Part shown: positions 1 through 12,080 of the stretch, one piece after another
Layout of the letters: each line of letters opens with the position of its first letter
Position numbering within the stretch: position 1 is the stretch's first letter
Assembly: GCF_014805685.1 (NCBI RefSeq)
Contig: NC_060886.1
Span: forward strand, 18,222,608 to 18,286,607
Source of the DNA: Silurus meridionalis
Lineage: Eukaryota; Chordata; Actinopteri; Siluriformes; Siluridae
DNA: 64,000 nucleotides
Direction: 5' to 3'
The notes under the pieces: model-generated
Database searches by the model: none
What the model saw: only the letters and a program-made list of their open reading frames with translations
Told to the model about the DNA's origin: nothing
Translations under genes and position numbers: made by a program

Positions 1-71
1 TCTATGGTTCCTCCGCCTTGCTTCATTAACTTCTTAAACTTGGATCGTTTGTTCTGAAACCAGATCTTGAC
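1..71 (-). CDS. dlx1a: dlx1a coding exon 3 (5' part)
   Basis: Starts after a TTTTGCAG acceptor and encodes recognition helix 3 ([20 protein letters not shown]) from residue 172. The remaining C-terminal coding sequence, stop and 3' UTR are outside the window. Confidence 0.92.
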
Positions 72-1271
72 CTGCAAAATATTAAATCGACAAACAAGTT
101 AGAAATCACCAATAATTTTTTGTTTCTAATAAATTCCGAATAACGCAAACAGTTGAACGAAATGTTACTTTGCAAATTAAATATATTATTAGTTGCAGAT
201 GAACGAGATAAATACATTTGCACATGCAACAAAAAAAAAAAAAAAAAAGAAAGGCTCAGAATCCATAATGTAAATTGTCCATGTGTTCCAATGGCTTTTG
301 AAACTGAGCTAAAGTTTTGACATATAATAATAATAACAATCATAATAATAATAATATATTAATTATATTTACTGATATTTACTAAAGCGTGAAAGTAGAA
401 TTGAATTTGCGCTTAGTCAGTTCCAGTGGTAGATTGAATGAAATCAATGTTTCTGTAAAACGCGTTCTCACCTGGGTTTGTGTGAGCCCCAGAGATGCGG
501 CCAGTTCTGCTCTCTCCGGCAGCGCCAGATACTGAGTCTGCTGAAATCTCCGGTTGAGCGCTTGCAGCTGGAGACTCGAGTATATGGTCCGAGGTTTGCG
601 AATCTTTTTCCCCTTCCCGTTGAAGCGAACCTCTCCTCCTTCCACCACCGTGCTTTTCTCCGTCTCTGGTGCTGCGAGAGGAGAAAGAGAAAGCGCTTGC
701 GATCAGAGTTGGAGCTTCACAGACGCTTGGAGTGCGGCGCACATCACTGTGCTAGTTTTAGCTCCAGCCTGCAGTTTAGGTATAATTAGCGTTAATTGCA
801 TACATTGTTTATAGCATTGCGCAATAAATAATTACCAAGCCTAATACCCACACATCTGGGCTACTCCAGTCCAGCATTCTCACAGCGAGCTGAAAAAACA
901 AAGGCACGTTCTAAAAAGAGATGAGCGGAGAAAAACAACAACAAATCAAATGTCTTACCTGCGTCTTCTAACCGTGTCTGCGTTAACGCCGTGCTGTTTT
1001 GGTAAGTCTGAACGCTACTGAGATATGGACTTGAGGAATGGCTACCGACTGAGTTGACATATGGATAAGCCAGCGATCTGGGAAAAGACGGAGCAGGACT
1101 GTACGAGCTGTCGTGCTGAGGATGACCGGCTGAATGTAAACAGTGCATTGAATAATGTCCGTGAGACATAGATGAAGGCGACATTTGTTGACTTGGTGGC
1201 CCAAATTCCATGAAAACGCTCTTTCCTGAGACGGGGCTGTTTAGACTCTCTGGTATTGTGGTCATTGTCAT
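1..1271 (-). CDS. dlx1a: Dlx1a homeodomain transcription factor (partial, 3' end off the left edge)
   Basis: Distal-less family homeodomain factor that binds TAAT-core DNA in the nucleus and, from knowledge of the family, drives differentiation of forebrain GABAergic interneurons and branchial arches. Three coding exons are seen on the minus strand: 959-1271, 472-671 and 1-71 (runs off the window). They join in phase (313 + 200 nt, then phase 0). The first residues [13 protein letters not shown] and the [20 protein letters not shown] stretch are diagnostic of Dlx1 rather than Dlx2, 5 or 6. The homeodomain begins near residue 128 and contains the Dlx-typical [35 protein letters not shown] and WFQNKR, with Gln50 (residue 177) and Asn51 (178) intact. 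The ATG at 1271 is chosen because it opens this conserved N-terminus. The a-paralogue suffix rests on linkage to hat1 and slc25a12. Confidence 0.94.
72..471 (-). other. dlx1a: dlx1a intron 2
   Basis: A 400 bp intron within the homeodomain coding region, at the exon junction used throughout the Dlx family. It holds an A20-like run (about 231-248), a TAA-rich stretch (326-357) and no visible coding or regulatory signature. Confidence 0.85.
472..671 (-). CDS. dlx1a: dlx1a coding exon 2
   Basis: Encodes residues 105-171: a linker with the Dlx1 signature [19 protein letters not shown], then homeodomain helices 1 and 2. The acceptor is a pyrimidine tract ending CGCAG just 5' of 671; the donor is GTGAGA at 471-466. 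Intron 1 is only 287 bp. Confidence 0.94.
959..1271 (-). CDS. dlx1a: dlx1a coding exon 1
   Basis: Encodes residues 1-104 plus one base of codon 105. The splice donor on the minus strand reads GTAAGA at 958-953. The region is rich in Ser, Tyr, Pro and His, as is usual for the Dlx1 transactivation N-terminus. Confidence 0.93.
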
Positions 1272-1439
1272 GTCTTCAGTGCGAATCTCGCTTCTCCTGC
1301 CTTTTTTTTGTTTTCTTCTATCTCAGTGAAGGATGGATCCCAATTTAAGCTCAACTGATTTTTTCACTTTCCATTCATAAGAAAATGTAGTTTGTCTCGG
1401 TGAAAAGTCTAGGTGTGATGCGGCGGATCTACACAAACT

Positions 1440-1560
1440 CGCTCAAACGTTTGAATCAGGGAATCATGAATATTTATCCAAGGTGCTCTCTGATTGGTCC
1501 GCCCGCTCCAAGAGTGGCGGGGATTGGAGATCTCGGGGTAAGGTCCGAGGAATATGATAA
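1440..1560 (-). promoter_or_regulatory. dlx1a: Putative dlx1a core promoter
   Basis: Reading the minus strand towards the gene, a CCAAT box (complement of 1493-1497, in CCAATCAG) is followed about 20 bp later by a TATA-like ATAAATA (complement of 1471-1477). A second CCAAT lies at about 1523-1527. This implies a start near 1440 and a 5' UTR of about 170 nt. The motifs are visible; transcription start is inferred. Confidence 0.55.
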
Positions 1561-1943
1561 CACAAGAAATAAGACAAACCTAAGAGGCAAATGTTTAAGG
1601 CTAAAAAAATTATTTAGGGGTGGGTCACTATAATGTTATTGTTTTTTTTTGTTGTTGTTGCTTTTTAATCTTTCGTTTTTCTTACGTTCCAAAGAGATAA
1701 AGAATTTAAACAATAAGGCTTTGGTAATATTTTGATTCACATGTTTAATGATCGCATTTCCTCTTTTTTGATGGAGAGTAAATTTAGTTATTGGTAAACT
1801 TCATATGATTGTAATCAGCTAAATAATAATAATAAAAAAACATAAGATTTCAATTTAAGAACAAAACCAACAGAATAAATAATCAAATTAGCCTAATCCA
1901 AACAGAGAAAAAACAACAACAGTTTACATTAAAATCTGGGCTC

Positions 1944-1995
<52 letters not shown>

Positions 1996-3370
1996 GTTAT
2001 TGTAGATTTTTTTTTTACAAACAATTACTAAAATTATTCTTAAAATCGCAATCTAACAATGAATACACACGTTTTAAAATACACTTTTTACTCTGAAAGC
2101 ACTGCAGAAATATGATTAATAATAAAATGGTGTTTCGCTTTTGTCTGTGCCCTTATTGTTTCAGGGACAGATGTATTACTAGCTTCATTTGATTAAATGC
2201 TAGTCTCAAGTGCTGAAGCCACAGCTGAAACCAGTTGAATTTGCATAACACTGTTGTTTAATTTTCATACGCATAATTAGACATATATTTAACACTTCCA
2301 CTGGCATGCAGATTCAAATCACTCCGAACCCCTAAGCGTCCGTAAAAGCACCTGGGCTTAAATCCTACATTTCTACAAAAGGGAAAATATCGCGCCCAAA
2401 TAATTACAGTTTTTCGGTGTCATTATTAAAAGATAGAATATTCAATAGATCAGTTTCGGTCTGGAGTTGAAGTATAGCATTTAAATTAGCAAAGAAACTC
2501 GTACTCACAGCACCGAATACTCTTTCTTTTAGTGATTTCAAATGAAGGAATGAATGCTGAGGTTTTCCCTGCGACCTGCACCACTACCGCCATCATTTTT
2601 CACATCAGTAGACATCTTTCACCGTTTGATTTAAATGTGACAGGTTAAATAACTAGGCACTATTTATAGCTGGTGGTGGCTTGGGTCATGACCTTAAAAC
2701 ACCAAGACCTCGAGAAAATCAGGCAGATCGAAAAAGTGCAAAAAGCAACTGACAATTGGCTCCATGTTAAGAAATTACGAATAGATGAAATAAGTGTTTC
2801 TCTATAGTAATAATAAAGATTTTTTTGGAAACATACAAACAACTTTGTCGTATGAATGCTAATCTTTAAAGCAACAATATAAAAAATAACTGATAAAATT
2901 CACATTAAATTTTAATTTATTAACAACAGACTACAAACATTGTACACCTAAAAAACTGATTACTCCATTTAAAATCCCCATTTTTGTTTTCTTCAGCATG
3001 GTGTAAGTGATTTTATTTTCTATAGGCTGAGAGGTCAGTTTGTAATGTCTAACCCTAAAGACCTGGTTAACTCACAAAGGACATGCATCATTTGGAAAAC
3101 TTTGCAGGAGGTCCGAGTTAGACTGAACTCACTGGGGGGGGGTTGATATGACGCACTCGACAGGGTTAATACAAACACATCTGGCCAGCTGCAGATTTAA
3201 ACACGCCAGCAAACAAACGTGTCAAGTTTGTAACATGAAAAAATGATTATATAGCTATCTATAAATACAAATATTCGATAGTATGATCAATGAACATATG
3301 ATCCTACCCAGGATTGCTTCACTTCAATTAAGGTTTTAGAGCATCTGGAAATAAACAGGTGACAAAAGAA
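1561..3370. other. AT-rich intergenic DNA upstream of dlx1a
   Basis: No gene seen. It contains poly-T runs, a TAT/TTA trinucleotide repeat (about 1943-1996) and several TAAT-rich segments (for example 2240-2290, with TTTGCATAA and CATAATTAG) that could be homeodomain sites close to the dlx1a promoter. Confidence 0.6.
1943..1996. repeat. (ATT)n microsatellite
   Basis: About 17 uninterrupted ATT units, followed by TTGTTATTG degeneration. Confidence 0.95.
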
Positions 3371-3615
3371 AGGCGGTCATACCGGTGCGCTGCTTCTCTG
3401 GTTAAAGCGGATCACAGCTTCATTATTTCTTTTCTACTTTTCATTGTCATTCTCTTGCAGTTGAACCATCGGTCATGACTCCGTCCAAATCTCAACGCGG
3501 AATTCCCGATTAAACGCGGCACAAATTCCGTTACTTTTCAGATTCCCACCGGGCGCAAGAGCGAGACAACGCAGAGCGACGCACGCGCCACGCACAGTAG
3601 TCCTCTGTACTGACG
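3370..3615. promoter_or_regulatory. CpG-dense block, possible unannotated promoter or enhancer
   Basis: Sixteen CpG dinucleotides lie between 3482 and 3593 in an otherwise AT-rich, CpG-poor neighbourhood. No long ORF accompanies them. The block could be a CpG-island-like start of a noncoding transcript, an alternative upstream dlx1a promoter or a Polycomb-type element of a developmental gene. Only the base composition is seen; the role is inferred. Confidence 0.4.
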
Positions 3616-4675
3616 GTCACATTCAGCAATTTTTTTTGTGTGATATCCCCCCCAAAATCGGCTCAGAAAATTGTCCAATTTAAAGCAATTTGTATTTGAA
3701 ATTACATTCACAAACTATCGCGCAAAGATTTTTTTATCAATGGCAAAAAAAAATAATAACTGCATTACAACCAACAATTATCATCATTCAGAGCTGAGGG
3801 AAGATTTTTGCGTGTAGCGTGGCTCAGACTGATAACTGTGATTATTGCACTCGGTTATGGGATCTAAGACTGAAATTGAGGTGTAGTCTGCATATGCACC
3901 ATATTTTACTGTAGGTGACAAATGTCGGCTAAAGATCATTTGTACAAACAAAAGAGGAAAATATGCAGTCGTGACTATAATATTATTTGAAACAAAACGA
4001 AAAGCAATTAAAAATAACGATCTAAAAGTAAGCATACAACAATGTAAAGATAAAAGTTAAAAGGCAAAGGAAAAACACCCAAAAAAACATTTAATGGCAC
4101 TATATAATTAGAATGAGAATTATAAAGTACATATAAATACAGGTATAAAAAGACGCATGCTGACAGTTTATAATCTATTAAAAAATAAACTGTACATTCT
4201 TCTTTACATATTCTGTCCTGCAAAGTTTGATGCAACTCTAATATTAATATAATATTAATGCAACTCTAATTATTACTCAATGGTGTGTTTTATGGCAAAT
4301 AAACAATAATAACCAAATATCCAATCCAGATGCAGGACTTTGCAATAGAAAAGAAAATCGTACAAGTAGCAGAGAATCAATCATAGGCCATTATTAGACT
4401 GCAGGAAAAAAAATCATGCCTAAGGTTGACTTTGACTTTGAAAGCAGTTTAATTATCCAAATAATTTCTGTAGAAAATAAACCATAACAGAGTCTCATTA
4501 ATTATTATATATGGGGGGAAACCCACGTGATCGAGTTTACAAGGACACAACTCTTCTAAAGACGCTCAAAATAAAGCGCTACACAAAAACCATGAGATGG
4601 AAGTTCAAACCAGCATTCAGAGAAAGGCAGAACCCCACGTTATATTTTAAACACCTGCTATTCAGTACTTTATAG

Positions 4676-4710
<35 letters not shown>

Positions 4711-7020
4711 GGTCGGGGGGTAATGGTGTTCTAGGTTAGAGTCAAATACTATCTCCACTCTCAGATGAGGAAATACCTCCCTGACAAAACTCGGTTTCAG
4801 CAACAGACAGTTGAGTTATTGCCTCGTCTCCGGCATGAAATCAAGCGCAGACATCCGTCCTTTCAGTAGAACTCGATCCGACTGTAAAGGGACTTCCGAC
4901 TGGAGAGCCAGAGTAAATTTAAGTCAAAGTCTCTGATTAGTTTCTGTTATTGGTGGCACAAGATTGTCTGGGAGATTTAATTGCTTCAGTATGAAGCAGA
5001 GTCACTTCCTCCCCTTGGTTAGGCTGATCTGTGAGATGTCCATGTGATAAAATGTGCCTGACTAATATAGACAGTAACTAAGCAATTTCGGTAGTGAGAG
5101 ACTTTTTGCTGAGGTGGTACTCTCTACAGGTACCTTTCTTAGATTTAGCCACAGGAGGCTAATAGTGGAAGAACATCATATATTTCACCTCGGCATGGTA
5201 CCTTTTGATACTATAGGCTACACATATTGTATGGGAAATCGAGTAAGTTAGAATAAAATGAAAGTCATTTTCAATAATTATTTCAAACCATCTGTAAGAA
5301 GGACTGCAACCAAACTATAAGAAGCAATTGATCAGTATGCATATCTCTTATTTTGAGCCAGACATAATACACTGGGTTGAAAACCACAGACCACTCTGGA
5401 CAATATATATAGACACATTGCCTAAAATCTGTTTCATTAATAAAAAGTGAAGGGGAAAAATGATCTTTTCTAGATGCACACTAAAATTGAGATGTGACTG
5501 AGATGATAAATTCTACAGCATGTATCTACAAGGACAAGCTTATATTAACACTGGTACATTTTCATTGAGAGAAATCCCTTTACAATCTCTTGGTATATTA
5601 TTTCTGAATTTTATGTGCGGTGTTTATAAATATCATGTTGATGTAAATAACACTGCTTTCCCTTTTGTTGAAATGAAGTTACTCATTTAAACTTGAGGTT
5701 ACTATGAAAACTTAAAAATCACTGTAAACATATGAGCAGTATTACAGGATGATACACACTGGGCATACACACATAATGAAAAATAGTGGGTATAAAGAAA
5801 AGCTCTCAAATGGATTGCACTTCTTCACATGTTTGGATTAAATAAATTGCCCATAAGTGTTGCAGTTTAAAAAAGCATTAACTCCACATTAACATAAACA
5901 GCTCAGCTGAGTGAATAACAGCCAGTCTGTCCGTTTGGACATGTGGCCCGGTATTTAGCCAGAGATTTGCAATTACACCTTATTTACACACTTGCTAATA
6001 TGGATCCATTCCTGTCTCTGTGGCAAGAAGCCTAAAAAGGGACCAAATTTGATCAGATGTAATGATCCAAATTCAGTGTATTTAATCAACCATGCAGGAT
6101 AGAATAGTGCTTTACTGGACCAGGTTTTACTCTATCACTATTGGATGGTTTAAGCAGGGCATACCTTCAATTTTCTGCTCCAGTGAACTCTGATAAACAG
6201 AGAAAGAGGAGGTAGTGTAGAGGTGCTCATTTAGATTCAGAACACTTTCTCAGAGAGAACAAGAAAAGGTGTAGTGCAACACAATTTGCCAATCGATAGA
6301 GAATGATTAAACCATGTTAAATGTATGTTGCTTAGATTTTGGAGTATTGAAAATTAGAATGTGTTAAAAAAAAAAAAAAGCATAGAACAACCAACTTGTT
6401 TCTGTTAATCTTTTATTTTTAGATTTGAAACGAGTTTTGCATAAATTATGTATGTATTATTATGTATGTTTTTATAATAATTTATATTTAAAAAATTCAT
6501 TTTAATTAGCCATTAGTCTATAAATAGATTGTGAACATGTGCTTACAAAGTAATTAAAATAAGTTATAGGTGGTGCAGAAATATATTTTTATAATATCCA
6601 TTTGAGTTGTTAATTTTCGATTGCAACACATGAGACCAGCTTCTCTTCCCCAGCTAAATAAAATTAATGACACTTTCTCAACATAAAACATGCTACTGAA
6701 AGATCAACTAGTGCAAGTACCTGATATTTGTCAGATATAAATATCTTTTTAAATGAATAGTTGTCACATTATAACAAATTAAAGCAAATCAAATCTCAGC
6801 AAATAATTATTAAATAAATATGTCAATATTTATACAACTGTAGTGTATACATAGGCCAAATAGATTGAGATAGATTAATGCAGAGCTCTGGGCCTCTTTG
6901 GCCCATCACTGCTGTGTTCTCTTGCCCAGCTGCACACACTCAGGCCACAGTGGGAGAGAGTTGAAGGGAAGCCCTACCTCATGGGTCCTTTGGGAGTGCA
7001 GACAAGAATAATTGTCTCCA
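3616..7020. other. Intergenic DNA, no gene recognised
   Basis: AT-rich sequence with a (TG)n tract (about 4679-4709), poly-A runs and scattered TAAT motifs. Short ORFs on the minus strand (3784-4235) have no protein-like composition. No exon of a known gene was identified. Confidence 0.6.
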
Positions 7021-7062
7021 GGCCCGGCCAGTGGTTCACACCTGCAAACAGAAACAGATCAG

Positions 7063-7063
<1 letters not shown>

Positions 7064-7143
<80 letters not shown>
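7064..7143. repeat. (CA)n microsatellite
   Basis: About 40 pure CA units; it generates spurious Thr-His or Cys-Val ORFs on both strands. Confidence 0.97.
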
Positions 7144-7145
<2 letters not shown>

Positions 7146-7506
7146 TAATAGACACTAACATTGACATCTCCCAGTGCCAGACAGACTTTCTTCGCTCACT
7201 GAGCTTCTGCTCAAAAGTGATACCAGCAAAAGGAGCATATGCATTCAGTTTATTATACTGCATGCTGTTATGCACAACCTATTTGTGGCAACAAATATTT
7301 AAGAATGAAAAACCATTGATGATCAATGTTAAATATTAATTCATTTGGTTTTAATAAAACTAAAATATGGTTAAGTTTTAGTTGCATTTTTATTTTGGGA
7401 CTGTATCCTGTTTTCCTGAAGACCTCCTAAAAAGGAAAAGTATGACAGTGTATTTATATCTAATATAATCCTATAATATCTAATATATCCTTTATATCTA
7501 ATATAA

Positions 7507-7508
<2 letters not shown>

Positions 7509-7577
<69 letters not shown>
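7509..7577. repeat. (TA)n microsatellite
   Basis: About 34 pure TA units, able to fold as a self-complementary hairpin. Confidence 0.97.
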
Positions 7578-7580
<3 letters not shown>

Positions 7581-7642
7581 TATTATTTAAGATGACAATC
7601 GGTCAATATATATTTATACAATATATAATATATAATACAATA

Positions 7643-7647
<5 letters not shown>

Positions 7648-7715
<68 letters not shown>
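7648..7715. repeat. (TA)n microsatellite
   Basis: A second TA tract of about 33 units, 70 bp from the previous one and separated by ATATAATATA-type degenerate repeat. Confidence 0.97.
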
Positions 7716-7718
<3 letters not shown>

Positions 7719-8229
7719 CCCACCTTAAACATTAAAAATAAATAAAAAAAGTGGACATGTTGACAGATTCTCAATGAAAACTTAATGATTTAGTGATGAT
7801 AATGTATGATAAAGTAAAAAATTACAGGCAACAGAGGTGATCAGAATAATCTCCTATCTATGTCCTATAATAATCTTCTGTGGTCTCCATCTATCGCTTA
7901 CAGGCCTGAACCGAGAATCCAAGGCGGGTTAGGAAAACCCAGCACGGAGTAAACAGAGTCTGTCCTGTGCTACACACACTCACTCACTGTACACACCACA
8001 GACATGTCAGTGACAGCACAGCAGCCTTTACCATTATCATAGCAGCAGGAGTCAGAGGAACATGCCCAGCCTCCTACCTGCCCGAAAATTGCTCTCCAAA
8101 ATGAGCAATTACCTGAGTTAGGTGTGACTGCTAGTAAAAAATTCCGGCCCAATAGATGGTGGCTACTTAATGCATCAACAACGGCAAAATGAAATGGCTA
8201 TGAAATTGTCACTTGTCGTATTTCCTTGT

Positions 8230-8735
8230 TGTGTCCACAGGCTAAAGGGCTGAGACAGGCAGTGATCAAATCTTCAAACTAAGCAGTAAATTAAAATCCA
8301 TGAAAATCATTCCCCGGTGAAGCTGAACCATTTGGTCTGGTATTAAGTGTTGCTATGGCCTAGGCTCAATTTTACCCAACTGGGATTGGGGATAGAACTC
8401 AGAACCATTGGGGAAAAATACACACTATAATATGACTGGCTAAACTATTTGTTTTGTCTTTACTCTGATTCATATTAAAACAAGGTTTGATTGCATGGCC
8501 AAAAAAGAAGGATCTCTTTGTCCAATTAATGGCCTCGTAAATGAGGAAACATGCAAATTTTCCAATTAAATAATTTGCTGTGCCTGAGGATGGTGCGAGA
8601 TGTTCAGCTGCGGGGGCTGCGGTGGCATGGCCCTTTTCAGGCTTTGTTAAGAGGTAAAGCCTTGAACAAAGACAGAAAGAGGTCAGTCCTCAGCGACACC
8701 TGAATGCTCTCCCTCTTTTCTCTTCCCCTTGATCC
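8230..8735. promoter_or_regulatory. Candidate dlx1a enhancer block A
   Basis: Non-repetitive, GC-balanced sequence between AT-rich flanks. It carries a perfect POU octamer ATGCAAAT (8551-8558), two AATTAA homeodomain cores (8524-8529, 8564-8569) and an inverted pair of SOX sites (CTTTGTT 8642-8648, AACAAAG 8665-8671). In mouse a Dlx1 forebrain enhancer called URE2 lies upstream of Dlx1, so an enhancer at this distance (about 7 kb) is plausible. Motifs are seen; enhancer activity and any URE2 orthology are inference. Confidence 0.4.
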
Positions 8736-8739
8736 CTTC

Positions 8740-9240
8740 AGCCAGCCTGTCATTAGCCTTAATGATGGAAAATTGTCATGTTGATGTCTCTCTCTACCTT
8801 TCTACCCCTCTCTAGCACACGCTCTCTTCCTCTCTTCTCTCTTTTGTATAAGTAGTAGGTGGAAGCTCCATTTATTACAAAGTTCTTTTTTGCCTAAAAG
8901 CCAGGGACAGAGCATTTGTGGCATGAGGGGGAAAAAAAAGGTGCTTGGATGCTCTTTCCATCACTGGGATAATTATCCCCACTGTGACCTTAATGATCCT
9001 TCGTGTTCGGCCTGCGTCTCCTGCACGCGCCCAGCCGCTCGGCTCCAGGCCCTCACCGGCTACTCTCCTCTCCTCTCCTCTCCTGATGCCCTGTGTCAGG
9101 GAATATGAAAACCCCTATAATGAAACCATTTTATCTGATGGAAAAAAAAGGCTACTAGAGCTTCACTTGCTACAAAGACGAATCAATTATATGAGTAATT
9201 GTGATAATTTTCCTTCCATTCACAGTCCTTTCTGAAAGGG
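8740..9240. promoter_or_regulatory. Candidate dlx1a enhancer block B
   Basis: Unique sequence with repeated TTAATGAT cores (about 8759-8766 and 8990-8997), a GATAATTATCC palindrome-like homeodomain/GATA site near 8969 and a GC-richer segment at 9000-9090. Short plus-strand ORFs here do not resemble known proteins. It looks like conserved noncoding DNA by texture only; alignment would be decisive. Confidence 0.35.
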
Positions 9241-9378
9241 AAGGAAAAGGGGGAAAAACAGAGAAATGCTGAAAGGGAAATTACATGGACAATATGGAGT
9301 GCGAAAAAAGGTACACACTAAAAATTACTGCAAGAAAAGCGTAAGACTATAAATAAATATGTTAATGTTGATGGGCCA

Positions 9379-9402
9379 TATATATATATATATATATATA
9401 TA
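9379..9402. repeat. Short (TA)n tract
   Basis: About 12 TA units between two candidate enhancer blocks. Confidence 0.9.
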
Positions 9403-9499
9403 TGCAGGCAAAACCTCCCAAACAGAAGTGTGAATAAACACACACAGATGAGATAGATGACCAGAGAGCAAATAATAGTATGATAAAAGTAGATGTGCA

Positions 9500-9790
9500 G
9501 CTGTCTGAAAATTAAACCTCTTTCTCCTTCCTATTGACAAAGCTGAGCTCCTGCAAAAGCACCCCAGTGGTTAGAGATCATTTGGAGCCCTGTGACAGGA
9601 AAAAGGATAATTACGTCTCCAAGAGAGGCAGGCGGACTGACGCGCCCTTAAGACGCTGCCGTGAATGCAGGGGCTTGATAGAAGGCAGAAGGAATAATTT
9701 TGTGCTTTGCTTTTTCCTTTATTCTGCAGAACATGTTTTGTTGGGCGGAAGACAAGGCAGAGAGCACCTCTGAGTGCATTAAACCCTAGG
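9500..9790. promoter_or_regulatory. Candidate dlx1a enhancer block C
   Basis: Unique sequence with AGGATAATTACG (homeodomain core, about 9604-9615), a short CpG-bearing GC-rich core (9625-9665) and a GAATAATTTTGTGCTTTGC segment near 9690. No codon-like structure or splice-bounded exon was identified. Confidence 0.35.
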
Positions 9791-9860
9791 TGTTCGCAAA
9801 TATAAGGTTCCTCTGTCTATCAACCGCTACCTAGAAAAAAAAACTCTTAAATGCATTAAA

Positions 9861-10120
9861 ATGTCTCTTCCATTCTCCCAGCAGACAGCAGTGCCAGTGA
9901 GATATGCATTAGTTTCTATTTCACAGCAGGAGTTGGATTTTCCTCACAACACGAAGGACATTCTGGATTCCTCTTGGCAAAAAAGGACCAAGTCTACAAA
10001 TTCAAGGCAGAATACACTGTGCTCCAATGCACACACAAACACTGAATATGCATGTGTTATCCACCTCTTTGCAATTTGTTACACATTTCTTTTTGCATGC
10101 ATAAAACAATGTATTATGTG
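9861..10120. other. Unique intergenic sequence, no gene
   Basis: An ORF is open here but it runs into a TA tract and has no recognisable domain. Nothing else is visible. Confidence 0.5.

Positions 10121-10121
<1 letters not shown>

Positions 10122-10189
<68 letters not shown>
10122..10189. repeat. (TA)n microsatellite
   Basis: About 34 pure TA units. Confidence 0.97.
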
Positions 10190-10191
<2 letters not shown>

Positions 10192-10326
10192 AAAATATCC
10201 ATTATGATGAATTTGTCTAGAATGTCATATAAAGTAAATATGAGTGGGAGCTGTAAATCTTTGGCCTAATAAATGTGTATGTTCATATCCTACTCAATAT
10301 GGACCTTCTCTTGAATTGTACAGACA

Positions 10327-10571
<245 letters not shown>

Positions 10572-12080
10572 AATATCATATGCCACATCAGTGTTACTTA
10601 TCTAATATTAATCTGATCACTAATCTTAATATATAACCTACATATTAAAGACATGAGGAAATGTTTCTGTTTCTCACTTTCCCCCAAAGGATAAAATACC
10701 AGTATTACTACATTATACCAGTGTTATGACTCATCAGTGGCAACTGATACATTTCTCCACAAATCTTAGCAACAATTCCACCTGGATACACAAGACCCCA
10801 GATTTAAAGCAAAAGAAGATTGGTTTCAAATGCCACAAACACTTTCTTCATGCCCCACTTTTCTTCCTGCTCTGTCTTCCTCCAAACCTTAAACTGTTCC
10901 CACATGTATGAGGTGTGACCCCCTCAGAGCACAGCAATCTGGATAAATCTGTCCAGGCTGAGACAACCATATCACAGGCTGGCAGCACAAATACTCAGAT
11001 CAGACTCACATGATAGCTCACTGTTGGCTACCATGTCATCAGTTGTGTCCCAGAGCCCCATCTCTTCTGCCCCACTGGACAGACACCCTGAGAACCTCTA
11101 ACTGCCTGTGACTGGGTATACTGCTTAAAGGAACAAAGTGCCACACAATCTTGACTGTGTTGTACATCCAAAACATCTAATACTCATAAACACACCAAAA
11201 ACACAGACTTTGCTGTGATTTCCAAAACAACTCAGAAGCTAAGATGTTTGTGAGGATGTTGTATGGCACCAGAAATGAAGCCTGATGTGACAAAAAGGTG
11301 TAACAGCTTGAGAAGGAACAAAAGCAAAAGGAGACCTCCAGCAAAAATCAGTTACTGACTAATAGTCATCAGTGGACAGGTTGATGGACTGATGATAATG
11401 TTTTGCTCCATTGCCAGGCTGGATTGACTGTTTTCAGCCCAATCACAGCCTTAATCCCTACCCAAACACAAGAATACAAGAATGCACTATGTAAAACAGA
11501 ACCAACCAATCACATGTATACATAAAAATAAAAAATAAAAATCATTGAATGTTCAGAAAACTCACCAGGAGGATTAGTTCACTATCAGTTACTTTGTGGG
11601 CATCATTTATAATGTTCTAAACACCAAACCCAACAAAAACCCAACACAAAGATAAAGTATGACTTACAGATAAAAAACATTTATAGCTAAATTATATAAA
11701 GGAAAAAGGTGTGCAGGCATTAGAGATATAACTCCAAAAATTCATTTTTGTTACATTTGATTTGAAATCGTGATTTAAATATGCCATAGTGGAGTATTAA
11801 TATCTATGTGATGATAGCGTTGAAATGGTGAGTCCTCAATCCTTTAAGTCTGTAATTCAGTGATATTGAGGTATTGTTGTTATTGAGGCATACATTTTAT
11901 TTTATGTTTAAATTTATATACAAATGTAAATTTGTAATTTGATTTGATTTTATAATTATAGTTTTATTACTACATTTCATTATTTTAACATTAACTCCAT
12001 AAAACAATTATACATTTTTTGGTCTGCAAGAGATCGGAAAAATCAGCCAAACAAATTAGTTATGTGGCAAATGCAATTTG
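10572..12080. other. Intergenic DNA, no gene recognised
   Basis: Moderately AT-rich unique sequence. The stretch 10900-11480 is GC-balanced and not obviously repetitive. No exon, RNA gene or mobile element was identified. Confidence 0.55.

Noticed and set aside
413..814. Other-frame and opposite-strand ORFs over dlx1a exon 2
   Set aside because: They overlap the homeodomain exon in the wrong frame or strand and have no domain of their own.
7031..7339. ORFs rich in Thr-His or Cys-Val repeats
   Set aside because: They are translations of a CA microsatellite, with no other protein-like sequence.
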